A stretch of DNA of 64,000 bases. Origin: Homalodisca vitripennis. Lineage: Eukaryota; Arthropoda; Insecta; Hemiptera; Cicadellidae. A program made the position numbers and the translations under genes. A model generated the notes under the pieces. That model was not told where the DNA came from, searched no databases, and worked only from the letters and a program-made list of their open reading frames with translations. This document shows, in pieces, positions 34,190 to 46,329 of the stretch. The stretch covers positions 198,226,001-198,290,000 of the forward strand of contig NC_060207.1 in NCBI RefSeq assembly GCF_021130785.1, written 5' to 3'. Positions within the stretch are counted from its first letter, which is position 1. Each line of letters opens with the position of its first letter.

Positions 34190-37100
34190 CTCGACCAATG
34201 AACAAGTTCATATCATTATAACATATACTAACCCACTTAATAAATGCTGACTTTAACAAAGGCTAACAATCTCGTGTCAAATCATATTTATTTTACAAGT
34301 TAGGATTAGACTACTCATGGTTTCGCATAATAATTCTAAATCTTAATTCTTAAACCTATACTGTCTCACATGTTAAGACCAAATGACTTTTTAAACCGAA
34401 TTAGTTTAAAGGTGTGTTTATTTTGTAGTGTATTTCTCATTTCCATTCTGATGAAGTCAAATGCACAAAACGCATGTCTATAAGTTAGCTAGTTCTTTAG
34501 AAATTGTATGGTCGGAAAAACGATAAAATTTTCCATGCCCCTCGAGTGCAAGCTTCGTTATTACGTTGATTTCATAAATCAAAATCTAAGAAATATCCAT
34601 GGTGACCTTAGGGTAAACTTAGGTTATTGCCCCCTCAGGCTTAACTGTCTCTAGAGGAATGAAATGGTATGAATTGCTTTACTCGTCAGATTAGTGTTTG
34701 TCTTAAAAATACAAGTTATTGATTCTGAGAATAAGTACTGAGTATTTTCAATCTCTTCCTTATTGCTCCTCTATACAAAAAGTCTACAAAATTATCATAA
34801 ACTTTTGATTAAAACTCTTCACGTTTGTTCGCGTGAAATAATTGAGCTTGTTATTAGTTGGATTGATACTGGTGAATACAGATTATTAATTCTCAGAATT
34901 TTCATTACAGGAGAAATCAACATTATAACAACTAATAATTATTGAAGTGAATATACGGGATGTAAAAGAGTCCCGCACAGGATTTTACATTTCACAACGA
35001 TTAAATGTTAGGCGATGCAACTTTTTACGTAAATTTACTTTTTGAAATAACTAACATTTTTTGTCATGTCAGGGGCATAGTTCGCAAGAGGTCAAAACAA
35101 AGAGGTTGGATTTACAGCATTGCACTCTACTAATAAAGACCTTAAGACCTTTAATTTGGTATACTACTCGCCCTATGCTCTCAATTAATATTTTATTCTG
35201 ACTCCATGCGGGCTATCCACTAACTTGACCAAAAATAGCATTTACTTCAAAAATTAGATCTACAAGTGCAAAGCATTATGTAAAAAGTGTATTGCTTTAT
35301 CTATAATCATTCAGAAACTACCAAGTCCATGTGGAACTATTTCTACACCGTGTATAAGACGTGCATATAAAACTTTAAAATTATATCCATCCAATACGGT
35401 AACGTTAATCCCGATGGGCTTTATATAATTAAAGCTTAATGGGTGAATGGACTTCCTATTGATTGTGATATTACAAAAATGTCTAACCAGAGACACCTCA
35501 AAAGTACAATAGTACAGCATTCGAAGTGATGGAACAATATTATTTCTGTCTGTCCACTATAAATCTCAAAAATTTAGAGTATAAGTATACTTCAAATTAT
35601 GCATGCAAACTATTGAAGGAACATCGGTTCAATAATGATGCAAGACAATCAATGCAATTTCGGAGCGTTAGCCAAAATTTTTATATTAGTCTCATGGGTA
35701 ACAATAATGGCAATTGGGACATTGCAGTATGAATAAATTTGTAAACACATTCATATGAATTTGTACAAGTGACATATTAACAAGTGTTGCTTAATGAAAT
35801 TAGACTTGCAGTTTTACATGCAACTTTAGAGAAAACTGTTGTACGACACGTGGTGTGGGTTTTATCATTAGTAGGTTTGTAGTAGATTTTGATCATCTGT
35901 GATATAGGACTTTTTACTTAGCTTATTGTGAGGAAATGGAACCGGCAATATATATTAATACTTTTACCCTAACTATTAACAAACTGATACCAAACTGTGA
36001 CGAGAAAACGAACGCTTTTGGCAGGCCAAAACATCAAACATCATTGGTCAAGGATCCTTCCCTTTAAGAAAACAAACAAAGGAAGGGAAAAAAATCTAAG
36101 GTTTTTATAAAATGTAACATTTTGTAATTTATTGTTTATATTAAGTGTTTATCTTAAACTGTTAGTCACGAATAATTTTACTGTGATTTAATGTTAATAT
36201 TACTGTGATAGCTTTAACAGTAACTGAACAATAAATGGAACTCATAATCATTGTATTAAAACCTAAAGGTAGTTCATGGATATTTCTTGTCATTTTCATC
36301 CATAAATGTTAAGGTCAGTAGATGTATATTCAAACTGATTATTTATATGACAAGTTGAATATTTTTATATTTTTTAAGGTTCATTCAAATAGTTATTAGT
36401 TAATTCACTTGACATTTAAATATCAAGTATACTACTATATAATAGGAGATAATAATATAAGTGACTTACCTATTAAACCTTAATTGACTTAAAATATTAG
36501 TGAACTAATACTCGTATTAGTAAACATTCAAGAGAGTGTCTTCAGTCTTTTAAATATTACATGAATTAACACCCTCTACTAACTTTCGGGCTATAAATGC
36601 AGGCTACAGAACCAAAAATATCCCGTTACTCGACCTCACATAATTTCTCTCCATTAACTTTCGAGTTGTATTCATATGAAAAATAAGCTATGTTTATTTA
36701 TAAAATTAATTAAACTAAAACATATCGGTCTAAATTTATCTTTTTTAAAGTTGTTTTTCTTTCATGATTAAATAAATATTCTATTTTTGTGCAGGTCAAT
36801 AAAATCTAGTTTTTATTCAATCTCAGCATGATAAAAATTCTCATAATAAGGAGAAAAAATATTATTTACATACAACATTTACTTAGTAAATGAATATGGG
36901 ATTAGTATTACTTGAGATTAGAAGTTTATAGAATCAATTTTTTATTTGTACATGCGAAGTTTGATGAAACTCATTTGGTACTTTTTATTGTTAGTTAAAC
37001 AAAATATGGTACCCTATAATAAGTACTCGAAAACCATTGTTTCCTTCTAAAAATCTCCCTTAACCAAATAGAAAACCAAGAATGAAATACAACTATCATT

Positions 37101-39038
37101 GTAAAATTCATAGGTATGAGCATGTTTATTAAACTAGTTAAAGCTTTCAGCTTTATAACACATTATATAAGAAAAGTTAATAAAGTTTCAAAATTAAAAA
37201 TATTCTTGTCCTACTGCATGTGGATTATTAAATGCACTACCTTGCAACATGTATGGTACTATGAGAACAAGAACAATAGATCACTTTCCCAATTGAAACA
37301 TGCAAACACAATGATTATCATGTTTCATATGTGACGACCAATTTCACACAGTCAAGTCAATAACAACAGCGTGTGGTGTACATTGCACAGCTGTTTGCTG
37401 ATTCTGTAGGGACGACAGGATGGCTATTGTCTAGCAATATATACTTTATGTTTACAGATTTAACTTTACATCCATATTCCATTATTTGTATTAGACCTCA
37501 CCATAAATGTACAATTCTTAAATTGTCCGAAACAAAATTTAATTGATTTTGTTTTTAATTATCGACTTGTGTCAAAATTTTAAATATAATCGTTTTACAA
37601 ATTTACACCACCAGTAAAATAAATATACATAATTGATTTGCTTGCAAAAACATATGTTTTTTACAGTTATGTTTTGTTAATATCTATAATATTTTCAGAA
37701 AATAAAGCAATTTATTGAATATAGCGTATTATAGTTCTGGGAAGAAATAAATGTATCATTATAAACTAAGTCTGTGACATAATTGAAATTATTGCTTTAT
37801 GGATTCTGAATTGCGGCATAGCCTAAGATAATATAAAAATCAAAATGACATGTTTTTAGTTACAATAAAGACAGAACAATATATTTTACTTTTAAATAAA
37901 CGCAAAAATACAATAGAATCTTGGAGACCTGATACGGTTACAAACGAAAGCCTTAAACTTATCTCATGTTTGCTCTTGGATAAAGTTTAAGCCGCTGAAC
38001 TTCGTTAACCTTTTTCTGGTTGTTATTAGGTAACATATATGGTGGTCGTTGAGAACAGCGCAAAAAATGTAAATACGTGAACAATTTCCACGTCGTCCAT
38101 CTAGGAACTCAATGATTTCACTTTTTTCCTTAAATCATGCTTTTAAACGTAAACGTCTAGTAAATATTGCGATACAAATACTTGTAATAGATATAATTTA
38201 CCCAAACAATATATCCGTAAGTAACTGTATGTATAATAATTTCAGAATATAATTCATGCAAACTCAATAGCAATTTATCTAATGTGCATTGAAATTATGT
38301 TTCTCGTAATCCAAATCTATGCCTTTACTGAGTAATTACGTTATGCGAATGTCTCGTAAACAAAAATAGTGAGCAGGCGAGACTGAGTAGAAGGTGGAAG
38401 CAAGCACAGCTCTGGAGATGAGTGAACTAAATGTCCCCCCTGGGAAATTATTTCACACAAAGAAAGATTTTATTTGCCTTTGAAATCGTAAAAATCAATA
38501 ACTCGTTTTTATTAACTAAATCCACTCATTCTTCCAATGTTTCCAAGAATGCTTCAATAAATAACTGATAAGAGTTACGACAACCACAAATATTAAATTC
38601 CACATAACTTAATATTAAATATTGTTCTGATTATTTTCAAAAAGCAGGATTTGTTTGGCTGATTAGCCTTAGCAAATACTAAACTAATAGTATTATGAAA
38701 CTAAGCAGGAGGTGTACGTAAATTATTAGACTGAACTGCCCATACAAGTTATTTTAACTATTTTTTACAAGGAAATATTAATTTAGAAACTAATGTTAAA
38801 AAAAACCATAATGGTATGATTACCAAGTTTTAATAAGTATCTCTGTCTTTATAATGAAATGCTAATGATGGATTATAGTAGGTACTGATATAACTTTATA
38901 TTAACATTGAAATATTAAACCTATGTAACGTAATTAAGTTTACGAACGTGGACAGTATTGTACTTGGTTTAAAGGCACAAACAGAATGGAAAGTATAATT
39001 CGGAAAACTGTAATACACCTTAATTTTAATACTGTTAA

Positions 39039-39040
<2 letters not shown>
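34190..39040. other. AT-rich stretch, no gene recognised
   Basis: No transposon end or convincing coding block is seen. Short frames at 34,763, 35,311, 35,526 and 37,116 show no motif. A GC-richer patch at 38,370-38,445 is too short to interpret. Confidence 0.45.

Positions 39041-39043
<3 letters not shown>

Positions 39044-39098
<55 letters not shown>
39044..39098. repeat. (TA)n microsatellite, about 55 bp
   Basis: An uninterrupted AT/TA run directly visible. Confidence 0.97.
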
Positions 39099-39101
<3 letters not shown>

Positions 39102-39109
39102 CTGGTCTG

Positions 39110-39915
39110 TAATTAATTATCTCTAGTAACTCGGGTGGGTTTTAGGACTGACATTCCCGGGATCCCAACACAGCAATCTAGGGATATCGGCGTTCAAAAT
39201 TAACGAGGTTATACTATAAACAAGATTATACTATAATCTTCCGAACGTTTGTAGAAAACATAAATAAAAAAATATTATTATTATTTTCACTATAAAAATA
39301 AAATGTCAATAATATAATAACAGTGTGTTACCACTTTAAAAGGTAGCACTCACCTGGTTTTTTGAACTGACATATTTTAACTGTCCGTAAAATAATTACT
39401 ATTTTCTTCTTATTATGCTCGGGAATCACTGAATAAAGAACGGACACTGAGTAACAAGGATGTTTTAGACCGGCAAGCAAAGTAAAAACTAAGTGAAAAT
39501 AAATTTATTTCATCTGTTAAAAGTATTAAATACATTTATTCAACTAAAGGATTGCTTTATGTTGCTTTTTTTACTTTAAAAGTACTTGAACATAATTGAT
39601 GTTTTTAAATGAACCAATGGGCTGTTTATTTAAAACAACACGGAAATAAAGGTAAATGTTACGATTTAAAGATTTTTCTTTTTTATGTACATATATTTAA
39701 TTAAAGAAAAACAATTTAAACGGTAAAGAATTTCCCCTGTCTGCAAGATGTGGTAAAACTATATATCATAAATAAAATAATTTAAAGCGTAAATCGTGTT
39801 TGGAAAATGTATGTCATACGACGTAAAAACAGTTTTTTTCGATATAGGTATAAATCCCGGAATATCGGGATTGGATTGTTCTAATCCCGAAATCCCAGGA
39901 TTACAAGGATGGTCT
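39110..39915. mobile_element. possible non-autonomous element with CCCGGGAT-type subterminal motifs
   Basis: The left side has ATTCCCGGGATCCC (about 39,150) and GGGATATCGG. The right side, about 700 bp away, has AATCCCGGAATATCGGGATT and AATCCCGAAATCCCAGGATT (39,850-39,903). Clusters of such motifs are typical of the ends of some non-autonomous hAT-like elements. No terminal repeat or target duplication could be fixed, so the element call is tentative; the motif clusters themselves are plain. Confidence 0.35.
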
Positions 39916-39929
39916 ACAAAACTTCAAAA

Positions 39930-41285
39930 ATAGTTATGACTTCGTTGTACTTATCGGCATAATTTGTTTATTTTAATAATTTTAATTATTCTTACATATT
40001 AGGTTATTACACCTGGAAAACTGTATTTTTAATACAGACAAATATTTTATGTTTCTAGGATATGAATACAATTATAATTATTATTTTCGTACACACTGTA
40101 TAAAAGAAACAAAATAAAAAAATCGTGAATATAATTATGGTTATTTAACGGATGTGTAAATAACTTCCAAAAACAGAAAACGAATCATTTTTAAATGTAA
40201 ATAATTGCAATATGTCTGTGTCCATATTATCATTACCATGAAATATTCAATTCAGTCGTCATTTAAATTAAACATCAGTTCCAAAAAAGATCAGAGAAAT
40301 GCGATTCTTTGCGTTTACGACACCTTTGGTAAAGACGAACGATCAAAGTTGGCACCACACGGAAGCTTATGCATTTAACATCTCTTTTGAGGATCCTTGG
40401 CCACATAAAGGGTTTCTAAATCTTTTTCAGCGTTTTCTTTGTGGCAAAGATTGGAAATAGCTGAAAGAGGTAGAGTTCGATAGTTTAACAAACGTAACAT
40501 AAAATTAGTTAGACTGATAATACCAGTTTTATTATATTGCCTCAGAGTTCTACAACATACACCAACTATAACATAATCACGATTCAAATATATTATGTTT
40601 TATAATTCCATTGCAAATTTTCAGGAAATGATTAGGCATATGTGAAATATTTATCACCCTATCTACATATTATCGTGTGTGTATATACTTAGCTTGATAA
40701 TAATCATTAGTGGTTAGGGTGGATTTTAAACTATATACATAAAATGTAGTATAGTTATTTTTATGGACGCCTACATATACATGTCATAACTTTAAAACAA
40801 TATTTTTTTTCTTGTGAAGTAGTTTTAATAACACTTTTGGGTTGTTTTTCAGGCGTTAAATAAATTATAAATATTTATTTTTGTCCTAAATCATGCAAAC
40901 GTTTATAGAGATTCAATATAGTTTTCATTATGTAGTTTATTTTTAATTCTAAAATATCCAAAAAATTCATAAAAAAGTTACGTTACTATATTGTGAACCG
41001 TTTATTTGACAATAACTCAATTTCAGTATTTGGTTGATTCAGCTAGTTAATTGTACATTTTTAGTTGAAAGGGAACTAAAATAAAAAAGTCATTAAGAGC
41101 AAGAAAACAATGTTTTAGATCAAGTTTAATATTTAAACAGTTTTTTTAGGACATCTCTGACAGTTAAAGCGGCTTGCCAACGAAAGAAATCTGCACAGAA
41201 AGATTTAAATCCCACAAAAGCAACTTTACTCTATAGTTAATAACTGCTGGACTTTTTGTTCGGTTTGATATGAATTACTAATGAT
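39930..41285. other. AT-rich stretch, no gene seen
   Basis: The only longer frame (40,375-40,587 minus) has no recognised motif. Confidence 0.5.
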
Positions 41286-41289
41286 TCGA

Positions 41290-41327
41290 ATACCTTTAAG
41301 GTATTCAATAAAATACCTTAAAGGTAT
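41290..41327. repeat. perfect 16-bp inverted repeat with 6-base loop
   Basis: ATACCTTTAAGGTATT (41,290-41,305), loop CAATAA, then the exact reverse complement AATACCTTAAAGGTAT (41,312-41,327). Each arm is itself nearly palindromic, so cruciform and smaller hairpins are both possible. Confidence 0.85.
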
Positions 41328-41445
41328 AGTTGTATTGACACTAATTTTTAATCCGCCTAATGTTGGTGCTATCCCAATTGAATAAACTTGTGCTCCTTAT
41401 ATAGTATTATATAAATACTTAAAATAAAAATTTGTTGTTGTTTTT

Positions 41446-41533
41446 GTAATTTTAGTATATATATATACTAAAGTTACAAATTTATATATATATATATATA
41501 CATGTATATAATACATATTTACATTTATATTAT

Positions 41534-41579
<46 letters not shown>

Positions 41580-41580
41580 T
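41446..41580. repeat. AT palindrome and interrupted TA microsatellite
   Basis: A 32-bp near-perfect palindrome is centred on TATATATATATA at 41,446-41,477, flanked by GTAA and TTAC. Interrupted TA runs follow to about 41,570. Confidence 0.85.
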
Positions 41581-42580
41581 TCCCTCCTAATGTCTGAACG
41601 TGACTTTTATAAAGCTCTTCCTTGGGCTAAGAAAAACTCATACACCACGTTTCAAGACTTCAGGACTTTTCTATCGTAAGTTAACGTACAGAAATAAGAG
41701 CGGACGCACATCCTTCTATGGCCCGTCGAGCTCTTAAGATAACTTAGATTTCTGAAAAAGTTTATCACGCCAATAAAGTAAAGACAATATTTTTAATTTT
41801 ACAATGAAAGTTAAAACCAGTCATCAATGGTTTACAAACGTAGCTGTACAATTTGTAGCGTTTTTTTTGTGTAAAATATTTTACATCAAAAAAAAAATTG
41901 ATAAATTGATCCTGCTAGATATTTCTTGTATTTTCAAAATGAAAACTTATGTATTGCCTTATCTGTCTTTTTAGCTCTCTAGGTGTAAACGAACAGGTAA
42001 ATTAAGTCATTATTGAAGAGAATCTCCCTTAATTTATGTTACGTATTTTGTGGGTAAGTGTTTAGATCTCTATGTAAACATATAAATGTTCTTGATATCG
42101 TAAAATCCACATTACTGATCATATTTCAACCTAAGTTAATAAAAAATGCGTAGGAATGTTTTGATACAATAAATCAGGTAATTAAAGCAACTGAGTCTTC
42201 TTTTTATAACTTTTAATTTTACCATAATTCAAAATTGATATTACTAATCTATTTTTAAGAATGTAATAATAAATCATTATTAAAAATGTATAGCAAAATG
42301 TTGCAATCAATATGAATTGTAATTTATTCTAATAGGCATTTAAATTGTGATTTGCGAATTGGTCCAAATCAATTGGACATTATTTATAAAAAGAATATTA
42401 TTAAACTTCATGAACACAGTGCCTTTAGGATGATTAATTGGAAAAAAAGTATTTTTAAGTATCCGTCCAAACAATTTTAGTTTGTTTTATTGGTAATTTT
42501 TCAAAAAAGTATGCGTCTATTTATAAAAATATCTAATTATATGTGGGATATTTACAAATATCTAGTTTGATTAGGGAACT
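41581..42580. other. AT-rich stretch, no gene seen
   Basis: No recognised feature up to the exon-like segment at 42.6 kb. Confidence 0.5.
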
Positions 42581-42595
42581 ATATTTTTCAACTAG

Positions 42596-42741
42596 AACAT
42601 GCTTGGGAAGAGGTAGAAGCAAAAATAAACAACCTTAAACTGGAAAGAACGGAGTGTTTGCTCTCCAAACACGGATCCCGCACCAGCCTGGATTTCTCAT
42701 CTGAAGGATCTTTACTCTCGCTACTTTCCAGAGCAAACTAG
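42596..42741 (+). CDS. exon-like open segment of unknown protein
   Basis: A pyrimidine-rich stretch ends in AG at 42,594-42,595, like a splice acceptor, and the composition then changes abruptly from AT-rich to balanced. The frame starting CAT at 42,598 reads HAWEEVEAKINNLKLERTEC followed by a Ser/Leu-rich stretch (SLDFSSEGSLLSLLSRAN) and a stop at 42,739. The first half has heptad-like hydrophobic spacing, so a coiled coil or spectrin-like helix is plausible. In the next frame the sequence continues QSKLEQLTQLSPNVS before a stop, so a shift near 42,720 may break the original frame. No good GT donor follows. It could be a 3'-terminal exon, a decayed exon, or chance. I do not recognise the protein. 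Confidence 0.35.
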
Positions 42742-42779
42742 AACAACTTACACAACTGTCTCCTAACGTGTCATAGAGC

Positions 42780-43031
42780 TTGGAAAACATACAGATTGTT
42801 GTATTGCACACTCACAATATAGCAGGGATGAGGTATTCACATAGATTTTTGTATTAAATATCGCATTAGAAAGTAGTTTCTTTTTTAATCAACGACCGGT
42901 TTTGGGAGATTATTGAGTTTTATTTTATATGCTCGTCTTGTCCATTTTGTCAAAACTTTGCTTATTATGTTTCCAATTTTTGTTCTCGCAACTGAAGTTT
43001 TTGTTGTCAATTATTAAATTCAATACACATA
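42780..43031. other. AT-rich spacer
   Basis: No gene is seen. The last bases give the TA target dinucleotide of the mariner-like element. Confidence 0.5.
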
Positions 43032-43033
43032 TA

Positions 43034-43424
43034 CAGGGTGTCAATTAAGTCTGGAACCTCTTTTTTAATTTTTAAACCACAATATAAAAAAATACCAAAG
43101 TTCACATGTGTTTACTGGTGATAGTAACGCATACATCTGCCCAATTACCGACCGGATAATCCCTTTGGGGGACGGTCCACAAGGAGTCAGACAAAAATTC
43201 CTAAATAGCAGCATAGGTCAAATTTGGTATCAAATTAAAGGTCTTACTTAGCAGAGTACAATGCCGCAAACCGGACTTCAAAAGGTGGATACATTCAGTA
43301 TTTATAGCTATTTGAATTTTAAAACAATTGAACAATGTAAATTATAAAGTATTACAAGTAAACACCAATTTTTAAGTACCTGTGAATAAAGTAAGTGTTC
43401 AAAATGTTCCCCTCCCATCGTCTG
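43034..43424 (+). repeat. left 391-bp inverted arm
   Basis: Aligns over its full length with the reverse complement of 43,978-44,369. It covers the element terminus, the 3' untranslated region and about the last 38 transposase codons. Confidence 0.85.
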
Positions 43425-43905
43425 GCAATGTCCTAGGTTGTTGTAAAAGCCATCCACTGCATTTTGAAAGTAGTCACGAAGAATATCTTGAGCTTCTTGG
43501 ACTATGAGATTTCTTAGGTGCGCCAAATTTTCGAGGCTTAGTACGATAAACTTTATCTTTGAGGTATCCCCAAAGAAAAAATCCAGCGGAGATAAATCAG
43601 GGGAACGAGCAGGCCACTCTACTGCACCATGTCTTCCAATCCATCTGTGAAGGGAATATTGTATCCAAGTATTCTCTAACAAGGAGAGCAAAGTGTGGTG
43701 GCGCGCCATCTTGTTGGAAATAAATTGTTTGAAATTGTCGACTAAGAGCAGCTTGTAGTGCAGGAATTATCTCATTTAGGAGCATTGCTAGATACGAGTC
43801 ACCATTTAAATTACAATTGATAGATAATGGGCCCATAATTTGATTTCCTATAATACCTGCCCAAACGTTAAGTTTCTGTGGATGCTGTGTATGACTCTAT
43901 CTGCC
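43308..43905 (-). pseudogene. mariner/Tc1-like transposase, C-terminal two-thirds, frameshifted
   Basis: On the minus strand the order is HPQKLNVWAGIIGNQIMGP (about 43,885-43,830), then FQQDGAPPH (second catalytic Asp). After a one-base shift near 43,650 come EWPARSPDLSPLDFF (third catalytic Asp in PLDFF), a second disturbance (FFFGDTSK where FFLWGYLK is expected), and a C-terminus ending about 43,308. Spacing between the second and third catalytic residues is about 41 residues, with Asp as third residue. That resembles the rosa-type DD41D group more than mariner DD34D or Tc1 DD34E; the count is uncertain because of the shift. The N-terminal DNA-binding domain and first catalytic Asp are absent, so it cannot be active. 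Confidence 0.8.
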
Positions 43906-43977
43906 ACATTCACATTATAACAGTAGTTGTGTTATTGGCAATAATTATTGATTCCTGGCTTTGATTACTAAATTTTT

Positions 43978-44369
43978 CAGATGATGGGAGGGGAACATTT
44001 TGAACACTTACTTTATTCACAGGTACTTAAAAATTGGTGTTTACTTGTAATACTTTATAATTTACATTGTTCAATTGTTTTAAAATTCAAATAGCTATAA
44101 CTACTGAATGAATCCACCTTTTGAAGTCCGGTTTGCGGCATTGTACTCTGCTAAGTAAGACATTTAATTTGATACCAAACTTGACCTATGCTGCTATTTA
44201 AGAATTTTTGTCTGGCTCCTTGTGGACCGTCCCCCAAAGGGATTATCCGGTCGGTAATTGGGCAGATGTATGCGTTACTATCACTAGTAAGCATGTGTGA
44301 ACTTTGGTATTTCTTTCTATTGTGGTTCAAAAAATTAAAAAAGAGGTTCCAGACTTAATTGACACCCTG
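43978..44369 (-). repeat. right inverted arm with second copy of the transposase 3' end
   Basis: Read on the plus strand, 43,981-44,091 encodes the same C-terminal peptide as the left arm (MMGGEHFEHLLYSQVLKNW and so on to a TAG). The copy is therefore an inverted duplicate of the gene's end, not an ordinary terminal repeat. Confidence 0.85.
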
Positions 44370-44371
44370 TA

Positions 44372-45243
44372 TATTTCGCCATTAGAGGCATTCTTTTGAT
44401 TTTTTAACTCTTGTGTAACTTTAGTAATGTATTTATTGGCCAGATTGCGACTGCAACCATTAGATTTTGCTGTAAATTATATTGTATTTAGTTATTTGGT
44501 ATATACAGAAGGAATACAGAAATACATATATCATAAAGATATAACGGATATTGTTAGGCTATTGGGTCCTATGAAGTTGAATAGATTTTTTTAGCTTGAA
44601 GTCATCAGTTTTTTTCACATTGCGAGAACAAATTTATTATTATATTACTCTAATTTCATATTTAAATAATTTTCGTTTTTCATTTGAGTAGGATTGGAAA
44701 TCGAATTTAGTTTTATAATAGATAAGAAAACGAATGTCCTAAATAATATTTTTCAAATCATTTATAATTGTTAATGACATAAAAGTAACATTAGAAAACT
44801 AATTAAAATAATCACATTAAAAAATAAATTATATTGAGTAACATGCATCACCATGACTCGCAATTTTAACAGTTTAGAATTGAAGGTTAATGTAAAATTT
44901 AAGTCCATGGATCAATTTTTTTTACCATCGTGGCTCTCTATTATAGGCTTTGCTGTACTCTGATGTTTTGTATTAATTAATAATGTACCTCACACGTCAT
45001 AACAGGTGTCAGAATAAAAACACTTGCGTGAATAACGAGTATATTGCTAGTTTAGTTTATAAAAAAAGGTTTTTTAAATTACTAGACATTGCTTAGAGCG
45101 TCTATAGCTTTACACACCATGCCCTATAATAGTTTAACATAGGTATTCATTATCATCAGGTACCATACACTCTGTATTTATTAAGGGTCGAAACATCCAA
45201 AATAGCGTTAACGGTTAGCTTACTGCAGTTGAATTTTCAGTCA
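44372..45243. other. AT-rich spacer, no gene seen
   Basis: No recognised feature between the mariner-like element and the LTR. Confidence 0.5.
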
Positions 45244-45867
45244 TGTAGTGCTTATATTGGAACTGTATGGGGGAGCTGTTAATATAGAGAGATAGAGCAA
45301 TATGCAATAAATCTAAAGACTAGAGATCCCGGTCATCTCCGAAGAGAGCTAAGATACGCCCACTAACGAGAACGACATAGAGGGCATCGAAACACAATAC
45401 GTGACTCCTCTGCTCAATAGAGAATTACGCGACGAGACTACAAGAACAAAGTACGAGATTTTGGAGTGACCGCGACTGTACCACGTCACCTCCGACTATA
45501 CCAACGAGACACTTCTAATTTCTAGTACGAGAAAATAGGGCATCAAGACCCAAAACTGCACTAGTGTGCCCAAGAGAGAACAAAGCGCGAGACTTTGAGA
45601 GTGACCGCAACCGGATCATATCTCCAGAACGACTGCTACGGTTCGAACGTCTAAGGAATACTGCAGAACTGCAGACAGACGGAACCATGCAATATGTCCA
45701 CCAATGAGAGAAGGCGTAGTTATATCAGGCAACAGGTGCAAGGGTCACTGCAAAGCTCACCAGTTATTGCTTTTAGCATAAGAATGCCCTAAACCTATTT
45801 CCACTACTTTCAAAGAGGTCTACTGAATATTAAATACTAAAACCTACTGTACTGGATATATTACACA
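45244..45867 (-). mobile_element. LTR of a Ty3/gypsy-type retrotransposon (3' copy)
   Basis: On the minus strand a polypurine tract (AAAGGGGGCCAG, around 45,880-45,868) is followed by TGTGTAATATATCCAGTAC. A block of about 620 bp then ends ...AAGCACTACA at 45,244. A TG...CA boundary after a polypurine tract is the standard 3' LTR layout. The block is GC-richer than its surroundings. No matching 5' LTR lies in the window, so boundaries are judged from these signals only. Confidence 0.6.
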
Positions 45868-46185
45868 CTGGCCCCCTTTAACTGACGCAGGAGTTTAAAA
45901 AAATAACAAACTAAACACACTTAAAAGCTAGTTAAAAACACTAAATCGAGAGGGGACCGTAGAAGTTAGTTGAGAAGTGGAAACACCTGGACCACAGGGC
46001 TGCCCAGGGTTCCGCCTGGAGTAGGCACGGCACTGGTGGCGCTGACTCCTGTGTGATAGGGAGGGGTTACCGGCTGCCGTGACGCGGCGTCGGTTACAGC
46101 TGACCTGGTGTGCGTTCCTCTGTTCCGCCACACGTTTCAACACATCAGTCTTGAGGCGGTAGGGGGGGAGTTCGTAACCAAGAGA
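45868..46185 (-). pseudogene. 3' tail of the LTR element's pol region
   Basis: Immediately upstream (on the minus strand) of the polypurine tract is a GC-rich stretch with a 71-codon frame (46,143-45,928) rich in Arg, Gln, Pro and Ser. Before it, ELPPYRLKTDVLKRV is read across 46,175-46,130. This resembles the low-complexity C-terminal tail after integrase in gypsy-type pol, but no catalytic domain is present. Homology breaks off before the 2-kb array begins at 46,330. Confidence is moderate because the call rests largely on position next to the LTR. Confidence 0.4.
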
Positions 46186-46329
46186 GGGTCACAGTAGTAA
46201 CATAGAGTCGATGGTTAAATGTTTACCTTATTGTTCAACGCAATCAGCTGGGCTAAAAGGTGCGTGGTATAAAATTCCAGCCTTGGGTGTAACACGCTTA
46301 AGAGATGCAACACAAGATTTGTAAAGAAT

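Larger units (their letters stand above)
43034..44369 (-). mobile_element. mariner/Tc1-like element rebuilt as a palindrome
   Basis: The ends are CAGGGTGTCAATTAAGTCTG and its reverse complement, flanked by TA on both sides (43,032-43,033 and 44,370-44,371), the target site of the IS630-Tc1-mariner group. The inverted match is not confined to short terminal repeats. It runs for about 390 bp on each side (43,034-43,424 and 43,978-44,369) with only scattered differences. The right arm contains, in inverted orientation, the same transposase 3' coding end (GGEHFEHLLYS) and 3' untranslated region as the left arm. The 5' half of the gene is missing. This is therefore a foldback derivative made of two copies of the 3' end around a central piece of the transposase. 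Confidence 0.85.
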
